Below are positions 1 through 7,157 of a stretch of 41,236 bases of DNA, piece by piece (position 1 is the stretch's first letter; each line of letters opens with the position of its first letter). The position numbers and the translations under genes were made by a program. Source of the DNA: Alistipes sp. (lineage in GTDB: Bacteria; Bacteroidota; Bacteroidia; Bacteroidales; Rikenellaceae); NCBI GenBank assembly GCA_017629145.1, contig JAGBXR010000043.1:1-41236 (forward strand), read 5' to 3'. A model generated the notes under the pieces. The model made no database searches, was not told the DNA's origin, and worked only from the letters and a program-made list of their open reading frames with translations.

Positions 1-4
1 AACT

Positions 5-349
5 ATGCCACGTTCAGTCAACGCTGTTGCGTCACGCGCAAGAAGAAAGAAGGTTTTGAAACTTGCCAAGGGTAACTTTGGTTCAAGGGGAAACGTATGG
101 ACAGTTGCGAAAAATACTGTCGAGAAGGGTTTGCAGTTTGCATATGCACACCGTCGTGAGAAGAAGAGAAATTATCGTTCATTGTGGATCGTTCGTATCA
201 ACGCTGCGGTTCGTATGCACGGTATGACCTATTCAGAGTTTATTGGTAAGATGAACGCGAAGGGTATCGTCCTCAACCGTAAGGTTTTGGCTGACCTCGC
301 TCTCAACGAGCCAAAGGCATTTGAGGCAATTGTTAATGCAGTTAAATAG
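5..349 (+). CDS. rplT: 50S ribosomal protein L20
   Basis: This 114-residue protein is the usual length for bacterial L20 and has the family's very basic N-terminus ([16 protein letters not shown]) and the block [13 protein letters not shown]-like at about residues 50-64, seen here as [20 protein letters not shown]20 binds 23S rRNA early in 50S assembly and is needed for particle formation rather than catalysis. In most bacteria it follows infC and rpmI; the window opens four bases before the start codon, so those genes would lie just outside. A strong terminator follows 25 bases after the stop, so rplT is the last gene of its operon. The assignment is secure. Confidence 0.98.
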   Translation: MPRSVNAVASRARRKKVLKLAKGNFGSRGNVWTVAKNTVEKGLQFAYAHRREKKRNYRSLWIVRINAAVRMHGMTYSEFIGKMNAKGIVLNRKVLADLALNEPKAFEAIVNAVK

Positions 350-374
350 TTGCTCCTGACTTAAGGAGTTATAG

Positions 375-407
375 AGTAGGGCTGGATATTCCAGTCCTAC
401 TTTTTTT
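375..407 (+). terminator. Rho-independent terminator of the rplT operon
   Basis: A 12-bp stem (375-386 paired with 390-401, one G-T pair) with a 3-base loop is followed by a run of seven T (401-407). It lies directly downstream of rplT. Confidence 0.93.
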
Positions 408-431
408 GTGCTATGTAGCTCTGTGTATCAC

Positions 432-578
432 TTAATCAATAGTTTCACTTGCGAAGACCAGAGGCCTCATCTCTTGGATGCTCATTGCAATGGCTATCTC
501 TCTTCCTATGGCTCTGTAATGCTCTCTGTCGTCTTTGTAGAGTTTCGCTACTACGCTCTCATCATAATCACTCGGCAC
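432..578 (-). pseudogene. Possible gene remnant or small ORF (48 codons), unrecognised
   Basis: On the minus strand, a frame from a GTG at 578 to a TAA at 432 encodes a plausible helical, charged peptide that ends MSIQEMRPLVFASETID. The same frame is also open above it, from about 680 down to a TGA at 588-590, and reads NEVLGLPSGNPIFFDQYKLAER before that stop. Together they could be the decayed C-terminal part of a larger gene broken by one in-frame stop, or just a chance opening. I recognise no family. The stretch sits downstream of the wza-wzc-HAD operon and the hairpin at 614-647 lies inside it. Confidence is low. The 77-codon frame on the opposite strand looks less protein-like. Confidence 0.25.
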
Positions 579-613
579 GCACTCAAATCATCTTTCAGCA
601 AGCTTATATTGGT

Positions 614-647
614 CAAAAAATATAGGGTTACCAGATGGTAACCCTAA
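614..647 (-). terminator. Rho-independent terminator of the wza-wzc-HAD operon
   Basis: A perfect 10-bp stem (624-633 with 638-647, 4-base loop) is followed, in minus-strand reading, by TATTTTTTG (complement of 615-623). It lies about 40 bases past the stop of the HAD gene, so it ends the leftward capsule-export operon. Confidence 0.85.
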
Positions 648-685
648 CACTTCATTAGAAGCTATTGATTGCCGTGTACGGCCGC

Positions 686-1072
686 TTATAGCACTCTGTC
701 GTACTCCAGTCTCTCGCGTACCTTTGCCCAATCTACCATTGGGCGTGGAGCATCGTCGATAAACTTGAGTGGGCAGCCTACTGCCGAGTCATCGATATAG
801 AGGTCTGCGTGTACCTTTATAGAGTCTGTCCAGCTCTTCTGCTCGGGGTTGTTGTTCACAGCCCACAAATCAATCTTGCGCTCCTTGAACCAGCGCACTG
901 CAGCGTCAAGCTTCGAGCCTGAACGCATTGTGAACAGAATGAGTCGATGACCCTTGGCGCGGAGTGCCTTAAGCACCTCTACAGCACCATCTACATCCAT
1001 ACCCACATCTGGGTAGTCGTGCTCAACGCACGTGCCGTCGAAATCTACGGCAATAATCATTGAATGGCTCAT
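686..1072 (-). CDS. HAD-like hydrolase, short cap-less type
   Basis: This 128-residue protein begins with the HAD motif I, DFDGT (residues 10-14, both aspartates present), followed by motif II as LFTMRS (about 46-51). DLYIDDSAVG (about 91-100) supplies the acidic motif IV. It has no signal peptide and almost no cap domain, like the small Bacteroides HAD proteins often found beside polysaccharide genes. A phosphatase acting on a small phosphorylated metabolite is likely; the substrate cannot be read from sequence. It starts nine bases after the wzc stop, so it is co-transcribed with wza and wzc. An internal ATG at residue 5 is a possible alternative start. Confidence 0.8.
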   Translation of the reverse strand: MSHSMIIAVDFDGTCVEHDYPDVGMDVDGAVEVLKALRAKGHRLILFTMRSGSKLDAAVRWFKERKIDLWAVNNNPEQKSWTDSIKVHADLYIDDSAVGCPLKFIDDAPRPMVDWAKVRERLEYDRVL

Positions 1073-1081
1073 ATTCTAATA

Positions 1082-3496
1082 TTATCTCTGCTTCTTAAAC
1101 AATTTGCGGAACTTCTTCCAGCGACGCTGCCAAGTTGTCAGCTCGTCGCTATCCGAGTAACCATAGCCATAGCCGTAACCGTAGCCATAAGTGCTCTTGC
1201 GGTGTGTTACACCGTTGAGGATAACACTCATATTATGGAACTTCTTGTCGACATAGAGCTGCTCGATATCTGGGAGCTGACGACGGTCGAGGTTACCCTG
1301 GCGTACAACGTATACAGTCAAGTCAACGAGACGGTCAGCGATGATAGCATCGGCAACAGCAAGCGCTGGTGTGCTATCCATAATAATATAGTCGTAGCGT
1401 GAGCGCAACTCCTCGAAGAGCTCGTCTACGCGGTGCGACATAAGCATCTCGGCAGGGTTAGGAGCCTGTGGACCTGCATAGATGATATCGAGGTTGTCGT
1501 GCAATGAACTGCGCGAGATTACGCCATCGATAGATGTAATCTTGTCTGACATATACGATGTGAAACCACGGCGGTCATTGCGGTGACCCAGCTGCTTTGA
1601 AAGTGTGCGACGGCGCAAATCAAGGTCGATGAGCAGCACCTTCTTGCCAGTGTTAGCAAGCGATACCGAGAGGTTGGTCGACACGAATGTCTTACCGCTA
1701 TGAGGGATAGACGATGTGAGCATAATAACTTTCAGAGGCTTGTCTACCGACATAAAACTCATATTAGTGCGCAAGATGCGGAACGCCTCCGATACTGGAT
1801 CGCGACCATCATCCTTAACCACTACGCCATTGCCAGTCTCGCCATCGAAACGTGGAATGTCGCCGAGGAATGGGATGCTGAGAATCTCCTCGAGTTCGCG
1901 GCGTGAACGTACCTTGGTGTTAAGGAACTCGTTGAGGTAGAGGATTGCGAATGGCAGTGCAGCACCAAAGAGAAGTGCAGCCAGAAGGATAAGTCTACGG
2001 TTTGGGCTTACTGGCTTATCGCGACCATAGGCATCATCGATTACGCGAGCTGTGCTCTCGGCAGTTGCCGATGTAAGGGCGTTCTCCTCGAGTTTTGTGA
2101 GCAAGTAGAGGTATAACTCCTCCTTAACCTTTTGCTGACGAGCAAACGAGAGCATCTGCTTCTCCTTTGATGGTGAGCTCTCCATACGTGAGTTAGCACC
2201 AAGCTTCTCGCGGTTGAGCTGCGAAATCTGGAGCTTCAGACCATCGATATGTGACTCCAGCGATGTGATGATTGAGCCACGGAGTGATGCAATCATCGAC
2301 TTGAGGGTGATAATCACAGGGTTACTCTCCGAGTCGCTGCTCTTGAGTCGCTGGTAGTCGAGCAGGTATGAGTTGTACTTTTCAATCTCCGATGCCAACG
2401 AACCGATAATACCGCTCATTGATACTGTCGAAGCTGGGATGAGACCCTCTGACGACTTGTCGCTACGTACATACTCAAGGATATAGTTTGCCATCTCGAG
2501 GTTTGCCTCCAATGAGAGACCCTCCTCGTTGAGGCGCATAATCTCGCGTGCGCTCAATGCAGCCTCCTCGTCGGCGCTGTAGATCTTATTCTCCTGCTTG
2601 AAGTTTGCAATCTGATCATCAGCCACCTGCAATTCCTCGCGCAATGTCTCGAGACGCTCGCGGATAAATGCACCAGTAAGGTCTGATATAGTGCGCTTGT
2701 CATCGATAGCCGCAGTGTTGTAGGCGTGGATAACGCCATTGATCACATCCTCTGCACGCTTTGGTACCTGGTCGTGCATCGTAAGGGTGATGATTGAGGC
2801 CATCTTATTTGCGATGTTGCTGTTCATCGCACGGCGATAATACTCCGTAATCTCGTTGTGTGGAAGACGCGTAACGGTAACCTCGTTGCTGCCTATGCTC
2901 TCGGCAAAAGGTGTTGCAATAAGCACGATATCGCCAAGTGGGGTAGCTATTGTGTCACCTGGGTTTACGGTTACTGAGAATGTCTCGTTTTCGGGCAAGA
3001 AGTTGTATATGCGCACTCGGCCATCGTTGAGGATGGAGTAGTGGAACTGACCCTTGTCGCGCTTGTCGGCAGTCAGGAACTTAACCAACATAGGCTCACG
3101 ACCATAGATGTCGATGGTGCGGATATCCTCCTTCATTGTGTAGCTTGTGGCAAGGTCGTATCTCTCGACAACCTTCTCCATAATGTGGCGAGACTCGAAG
3201 ATGTAGACCTCGTTATCTACCGAGCTGCGGCCGATACCGCCCATAATGTCGCTGAATGCTGTGATCTCGGCAGCGCCACCCTTGCGGTTATCCTTAACAA
3301 GTACCGTTGCTGTTCGGTGGTAAATCGCTGGGGTGTAGTGCAGATAGAGTATTGCGGCTACAACACACAACGATATAGAGATAAGAAACCAATACCAATT
3401 CGAGAAGATGAGGCGCAGGATATCGTATAACGTAATCTGCGTACTCTTTGCAATCTTCTCTTGCTGCTGTTCTGTGAAGCTTGTATTTTCGCTCAT
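1082..3496 (-). CDS. wzc: Polysaccharide co-polymerase / tyrosine autokinase (Wzc-like BY-kinase)
   Basis: This 804-residue inner-membrane protein controls chain length and export of capsule or exopolysaccharide. Visible in order: a first membrane helix (about 35-54), a Wzz-type periplasmic domain with long coiled coils (about 250-450), a second membrane helix (about 505-528), and a cytoplasmic BY-kinase domain. The kinase has Walker A SSIPHSGKT, Walker A' VLLIDLDLRRR and Walker B YIIMDSTPA. Near the C-terminus is a tyrosine cluster of alternating Tyr-Gly (six Tyr, encoded at 1157-1189) followed by SDSDE and a basic tail, the expected autophosphorylation segment. It lies 27 bases downstream of wza. 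No glycosyltransferases, wzx or wzy lie nearby, so the polymer it serves is encoded elsewhere. Confidence 0.95.
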   Translation of the reverse strand: MSENTSFTEQQQEKIAKSTQITLYDILRLIFSNWYWFLISISLCVVAAILYLHYTPAIYHRTATVLVKDNRKGGAAEITAFSDIMGGIGRSSVDNEVYIFESRHIMEKVVERYDLATSYTMKEDIRTIDIYGREPMLVKFLTADKRDKGQFHYSILNDGRVRIYNFLPENETFSVTVNPGDTIATPLGDIVLIATPFAESIGSNEVTVTRLPHNEITEYYRRAMNSNIANKMASIITLTMHDQVPKRAEDVINGVIHAYNTAAIDDKRTISDLTGAFIRERLETLREELQVADDQIANFKQENKIYSADEEAALSAREIMRLNEEGLSLEANLEMANYILEYVRSDKSSEGLIPASTVSMSGIIGSLASEIEKYNSYLLDYQRLKSSDSESNPVIITLKSMIASLRGSIITSLESHIDGLKLQISQLNREKLGANSRMESSPSKEKQMLSFARQQKVKEELYLYLLTKLEENALTSATAESTARVIDDAYGRDKPVSPNRRLILLAALLFGAALPFAILYLNEFLNTKVRSRRELEEILSIPFLGDIPRFDGETGNGVVVKDDGRDPVSEAFRILRTNMSFMSVDKPLKVIMLTSSIPHSGKTFVSTNLSVSLANTGKKVLLIDLDLRRRTLSKQLGHRNDRRGFTSYMSDKITSIDGVISRSSLHDNLDIIYAGPQAPNPAEMLMSHRVDELFEELRSRYDYIIMDSTPALAVADAIIADRLVDLTVYVVRQGNLDRRQLPDIEQLYVDKKFHNMSVILNGVTHRKSTYGYGYGYGYGYSDSDELTTWQRRWKKFRKLFKKQR

Positions 3497-3523
3497 AACT
3501 TTAGAGTATCTGTTTGTGTGTGG

Positions 3524-4324
3524 TTATCGGATAATTGTCATTACAAGTGTTGCAAGCGAGATGCCCGTACTTGCAAGCGAAATCCAGAACGAGCGGTTCT
3601 GGTTGATCTCTGCGGTTGCAGCCTTGTACTTGTTAGGGCTCACGATGACGATATCGTTCTGCTCAAGGTAGTAGCAAGGTGAGTTGAAAATCTCGGGCGA
3701 GCGCAAGTCGAGCTTTGTGATAATGCGCTTGCCATCCTTCTCGCGGATTACGGCCACATCCTCACGGCTACCGTAGATGGTCATATCACGCGCCATTGCC
3801 AATGCATCGAAGATTGTTATCTGATCCTTAGCAATGTTGTAGTGGCCAGGTGTGGTAACCTCGCCCAACACCGAAATTGAGAGTTGAGCAAAGCGAACAT
3901 TAACCTTTGGATCGGCTATGTAGCCGCCCTCGATAATTTTCTTCTCGATAAGTGAAGCAAACTCGCGACGTGTCATACCTGAGCACTTGATACGACCGAG
4001 AACAGGAAGATCGAGGTAACCATCCTTGTCTACAGAGAGAACCTGAAGTGTACCTGTTGTCGATGTTGTCTCGCGGCTACCAGCTATGCTGCTGAAACCT
4101 GTTGATGTGTTGAAAGGGAGTGCCAGCTCGGGATCTTGGCTGTTGACGATTACCGTGAGCTGGTCGAGAGGCTTGATTCGCATCTCGTAAGACTTGGGGA
4201 TATCAATCTCCGAACCGCTCTCTACGCCCTGCAGATAGAGCACTCGCTCCTGTGCATTGCAACTTGCAAACAGGATGGCTATAACTACCATTAATAGCTT
4301 GTAATACTTCATCTTATCAAACAT
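3524..4324 (-). CDS. wza: Polysaccharide export lipoprotein (Wza-like, Poly_export + SLBB)
   Basis: This 266-residue protein is an outer-membrane polysaccharide export component. It has a lipoprotein signal with lipobox LFASC (Cys22), a Poly_export domain opening with YEMRIKPLDQLTVIV, and SLBB-type repeats starting near ISVLGEVTTPGHYNI. A hydrophobic C-terminal segment, SFWISLASTGISLATLVM, probably crosses the outer membrane. It is shorter than E. coli Wza (about 380 residues) but normal for Bacteroidetes homologues. It is the first gene of the operon; a promoter-like element lies about 65-95 bases upstream. An ATG at residue 5 (4312) is an equally good start and would leave the signal peptide intact. 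Confidence 0.93.
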   Translation of the reverse strand: MFDKMKYYKLLMVVIAILFASCNAQERVLYLQGVESGSEIDIPKSYEMRIKPLDQLTVIVNSQDPELALPFNTSTGFSSIAGSRETTSTTGTLQVLSVDKDGYLDLPVLGRIKCSGMTRREFASLIEKKIIEGGYIADPKVNVRFAQLSISVLGEVTTPGHYNIAKDQITIFDALAMARDMTIYGSREDVAVIREKDGKRIITKLDLRSPEIFNSPCYYLEQNDIVIVSPNKYKAATAEINQNRSFWISLASTGISLATLVMTIIR

Positions 4325-4386
4325 TTTATTAACTTATTTTTGCTTTTGTTCTCCTACTTTAGTAGGTGTGTGGTCATAATTTCGTG

Positions 4387-4420
4387 CAAAGGTATAAATT
4401 TTTTTCTAATTAGGAAAAGA
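4387..4420 (-). promoter_or_regulatory. Predicted promoter of wza-wzc-HAD operon
   Basis: In minus-strand reading, TACCTTTG at 4394-4387 matches the Bacteroidetes -7 consensus TAnnTTTG exactly. A T-rich element (about 4420-4413) sits at the right distance for the -33 box but is only a partial match to TTTG. The implied leader is about 55 bases. Confidence 0.6.
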
Positions 4421-4540
4421 ATGCCCTCTATCTTTTGAATCTTTTATACGTTCCATAGTACTGATTCTTGGACGACTTGTAGTTATAGATTTTGTGAGAT
4501 ATTCGACCTTTGGGATAGTAGGTATTTTGCTCGGTCTGGT

Positions 4541-4582
4541 ACAAATAAACAGCTCGATATCATTACTGATACCGAGCCTGTT
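4541..4582 (-). terminator. Probable terminator of the two-component operon
   Basis: A long imperfect stem (4548-4562 with 4567-4582; one mismatch and one bulge) lies just past the response-regulator stop. In minus reading it is followed by a moderately T-rich TTTATTTG. Together with the wza promoter, this accounts for the 275-base gap between 4325 and 4599; I see no gene there. Confidence 0.6.
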
Positions 4583-4599
4583 ATATTGTTCTTAAAAGT

Positions 4600-5376
4600 T
4601 TAGTTGTTGTCCAGCCACTCTAGGAAGTCCGACGTGCGGCTGCGGCTTACCACAACATCCTCGTCAGCCTTTGGGTTGAGCTGAAGCTTGAGACGTGTGC
4701 CGAGGTGCTTCGATATGTTCTCTATCGAATTTATCGAGACTATGCAGCTGCGCGATATGCGGAAAAAGAGCTTTGGATCGAGCATCTCCTGTACCGTATC
4801 CAGTGAGTAGTCGAGTAGTCGGCGAGTGCCGTTTCGACATACTGCATAGGTGCTCTTATCTTCCGAATAACAATATGCAATATCGTCAACAGGGATGATT
4901 ACTATCTTCTCGCCAGCTTTCACAATAAAGCGTTTTTTATACTCTTTTTCTGTCTGGGTCCCTACCTTCGATACAATATCGAGCAACGCCTCGATATTTG
5001 GCTCGTGGTGCGCTTCAATGCGCTCTACACAACGCTTCCACGCACGCTGCAGCTCCTCTTCAACGATAGGTTTTAGTAGATAGTCCAAACTATTGATTTT
5101 AAAGGCATTAATGGCGTAGTTATCGTATGCGGTTGTGATAATTACATTAGCCGAAATCTTTACTTTTTCGAAGATTTCGAAGCATATGCCATCCGATAGT
5201 TCGACATCCATAAATATGACATCTGCTCCATTGGGATTCTCCTCGAGCCACTTTACGGTAGAGTTTACCGATGTCCGAGTCATCACAATCTGGCTATCTG
5301 GACAACACTTGTCGATAAGCTTTTTAAGGGTTATCTGTGCAGGAATCTCGTCCTCGACGATTAATACCTTGATCAT
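4600..5376 (-). CDS. LytTR-family response regulator
   Basis: This 258-residue protein has a receiver domain (about 1-120) with the acidic pair at E8/D9, phosphoacceptor Asp57 in VIFMDVEL, and the conserved Lys in YLLKPI near 102-107. The C-terminal LytTR DNA-binding domain (about 150-256) contains the characteristic FFRISRSCIVSINSIENI stretch. It would bind direct-repeat sites and switch transcription when phosphorylated. Its ATG overlaps the TGA of the sensor kinase gene by four bases, so the pair is translationally coupled. The kinase gene is divergent from the starch locus, which makes that locus a candidate target (inference). Confidence 0.95.
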   Translation of the reverse strand: MIKVLIVEDEIPAQITLKKLIDKCCPDSQIVMTRTSVNSTVKWLEENPNGADVIFMDVELSDGICFEIFEKVKISANVIITTAYDNYAINAFKINSLDYLLKPIVEEELQRAWKRCVERIEAHHEPNIEALLDIVSKVGTQTEKEYKKRFIVKAGEKIVIIPVDDIAYCYSEDKSTYAVCRNGTRRLLDYSLDTVQEMLDPKLFFRISRSCIVSINSIENISKHLGTRLKLQLNPKADEDVVVSRSRTSDFLEWLDNN

Positions 5377-6755
5377 ACTATTGGAAGTTTTACTATAAAT
5401 TCAGTTTCACTCTTTAATATCTCTATATCGCGACGCGTAATGTCGAGATACTGGCGGCTGATGTTGGCTAGTCCGAGGTGTGTCGATGGCTGTCCGTGCG
5501 TGCGTTGCTGGAGGTTGTTTCTCACCACGAGCAACTCGCCCTCGGTCTTAATGCTGATGTGCAGTGGAGATTCGACTGCTACGATGTTGTGTTTTGTAGC
5601 ATTCTCAACAAGAAGTTGTATTGAGCAGGGCACTACATAGCGGTTATTCATCGTCTTGTCGATATCTATATCAATGACCATACCTTCGACGAATCGCTCC
5701 TTGAGAAGATCTACGTACATCATCGTAAAGTCTATCTCTTCGCTTAACTTCACCAACTCTTTGTTGTCGTTGTTGAGCATATAGCGATACATATTTGCAA
5801 GCTTACGGATGAACACACTCGCGCGCTCGGTTTCGTGCTCCTGAACAAGGTAGTCGAGGATGCCAAGCGAGTTGAATAGAAAGTGTGGATTTATCTGCTG
5901 TTTGAGTCTTTCGTACTGATATTCAGTGCGGTGCTTCTCCGCGCGTTCAACTTTTAGCGCCTGCTTCGAACTGATGGACAGGTGGAATAGCAGACAGCTC
6001 ATAGCCACCATAAGGTCGACCATAATTGCCGCTGCGAGTATGCGCAAAAAGTCGCCGATTCCGCTGCTTGGTGTCGAGAAATATGGGACATCAAAGTATA
6101 TCAGTGTCGCTGCTGTTATTGACAGAAATGTCACCGAAATGAGGAGCGTTATTATTCCCTTTCGGCGCAGATTCATCTTTCGTGTGTATTGCTGTGAGCG
6201 TACCGTCAAAATGATGTTTCCGGCAAGGATTATAAGTATTGCCCAGGTGTTTGTCATCAGGTCGAGTATGCTATGCAGAAGCTGCCCTTCGGTGAATAAA
6301 CCCGAGCGGAACATAACGACGTAGAGCATTCGTAGTACCAAAATGGAGAGAGCAATGATGACTATGTTTCCGGCTGTCAGTCGCCACGTCGGGTTGGAGC
6401 TACGAAAGCGCTTTGATGTGCTTGTGATATAGTCTGTTACTACTCCTAATATCGTGGTGATAATGAATGTTGCTATTGCTGGCGCAAGATTGCTGTTGCC
6501 TACGAGCATCTCGATAGGTTCCCATAACCACGAACCTATGAGAAAGCCGCTGAGTGTTGCGCCGAGTGTGAGTGCCGCGACCATTTCTGCACGGGTTTCA
6601 TTGCGCATTGCTACGACTATAATCATTGTTATGGTGAGTAGTGTCAAAGGGATGTCGTCGTAGTTGTGCAGCATACGACTGACGATAGCTACTGCAAAAT
6701 GCAGAAGTGCAAAAATTAGGACAATGGCTATGTTGCCAATATGCAAGCTTTTCAC
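5373..6755 (-). CDS. Membrane sensor histidine kinase (LytS/YehU type)
   Basis: The C-terminal half carries the His_kinase signature QINPHFLFNSLG (phosphoacceptor His291), the N box VENATKHN, and a G box HLGLANISRQYLD. The N-terminal half has about seven or eight hydrophobic helices and no periplasmic sensor domain. I place the start at GTG 6755 (460 residues). The frame is open further upstream to a TTG at 6803, but that stretch contains a near-perfect promoter (TTTG 6804-6801, 19 bp, TAATTTTG 6781-6774). That would put the upstream TTG ahead of the transcription start. The GTG start leaves a short charged N-terminus before the first helix. The gene is coupled to the response regulator by an ATGA overlap. 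The signal sensed is unknown. Confidence 0.88.
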   Translation of the reverse strand: MKSLHIGNIAIVLIFALLHFAVAIVSRMLHNYDDIPLTLLTITMIIVVAMRNETRAEMVAALTLGATLSGFLIGSWLWEPIEMLVGNSNLAPAIATFIITTILGVVTDYITSTSKRFRSSNPTWRLTAGNIVIIALSILVLRMLYVVMFRSGLFTEGQLLHSILDLMTNTWAILIILAGNIILTVRSQQYTRKMNLRRKGIITLLISVTFLSITAATLIYFDVPYFSTPSSGIGDFLRILAAAIMVDLMVAMSCLLFHLSISSKQALKVERAEKHRTEYQYERLKQQINPHFLFNSLGILDYLVQEHETERASVFIRKLANMYRYMLNNDNKELVKLSEEIDFTMMYVDLLKERFVEGMVIDIDIDKTMNNRYVVPCSIQLLVENATKHNIVAVESPLHISIKTEGELLVVRNNLQQRTHGQPSTHLGLANISRQYLDITRRDIEILKSETEFIVKLPIV

Positions 6756-6773
6756 GATAGGCGGATATTTATG

Positions 6774-6804
6774 CAAAATTAAGTAAAAAAAACGAGACTT
6801 CAAA
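6774..6804 (-). promoter_or_regulatory. Promoter of the histidine kinase / LytTR operon
   Basis: In minus reading, TTTG at 6804-6801 is separated by exactly 19 bases from TAATTTTG at 6781-6774. Both boxes match the Bacteroidetes consensus exactly. Transcription would begin near 6767, leaving a leader of about a dozen bases before the GTG at 6755. Confidence 0.8.
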
Positions 6805-6945
6805 GCTTTAGTCCAATATAGTGCAAATATTGTTTTATTATCAGGGCCTTTTTATAGGTGTAAAATGCTGTTAATCAAAAGTGTAAACTATAATGTTTGG
6901 TCAATATATGTGTGTATTTGATCTTTTATAGTGTGTTTCTATCTA

Positions 6946-6966
6946 TTGAACTTTGCTTGAACTTTG
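6946..6966. repeat. Tandem direct repeat in the divergent regulatory region
   Basis: TTGAACTTTG occurs twice (6946-6955 and 6957-6966) with an 11-base period, about one helical turn. It lies between the kinase and the sugar-transporter genes and could be a regulator binding site. No known operator was recognised. Confidence 0.6.
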
Positions 6967-7000
6967 TTCGGTTGCTAAATTAATTTTCCATTCGGTCGCA

Positions 7001-7026
7001 GAAAAATGCAACTCATCACATTTTTC
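7001..7026. repeat. Inverted repeat overlapping the putative -33 region of the glucan locus promoter
   Basis: GAAAAATG (7001-7008) and CATTTTTC (7019-7026) are perfect 8-bp inverted repeats with a 10-base spacer. The right arm overlaps the position where the -33 box of the promoter at 7043-7050 would lie, as expected for an operator. Confidence 0.55.
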
Positions 7027-7050
7027 CACCCTTTGGGTAGAATAGATTTG
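7020..7050 (+). promoter_or_regulatory. Candidate promoter of the glucan-utilisation locus
   Basis: TAGATTTG at 7043-7050 matches TAnnTTTG exactly. The -33 position (7020-7023) reads TTTT rather than TTTG. The implied leader is about 100 bases and holds the palindrome at 7098-7117 and a small hairpin at 7121-7141. Confidence 0.45.
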
Positions 7051-7097
7051 TTTTTCTCCTTTTTTTTGGTAAAATTTGTAACGTTATAACTGTGTAG

Positions 7098-7117
7098 TTA
7101 TTAAAATATTTTAATAA
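7098..7117. promoter_or_regulatory. Perfect 20-bp AT palindrome, possible operator
   Basis: TTATTAAAATATTTTAATAA at 7098-7117 is its own exact reverse complement, centred between 7107 and 7108. It sits 40 bases upstream of the transporter start, in the predicted leader. It may bind a dimeric regulator or form a weak hairpin; an AT-rich leader by chance is also possible. Confidence 0.5.
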
Positions 7118-7157
7118 GGCGATTTTTGAAGTTGAAAAATCAAAATTTTTTAATGAT

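Noticed and set aside
408-641. Plus-strand 77-codon frame starting inside the rplT terminator
   Set aside because: It starts within the T-run of a terminator, has no promoter or leader, and its composition is not protein-like; the opposite strand is the better candidate.
1157-1189. CRISPR or minisatellite array in the wzc tail
   Set aside because: The repeat is a coding Tyr-Gly hexanucleotide run inside the BY-kinase gene, with no spacers.
7026-7040. CCCTTTGGG as a promoter -33 element
   Set aside because: It is too close to the -7 candidate at 7043-7050 (about 9 bases rather than about 19).
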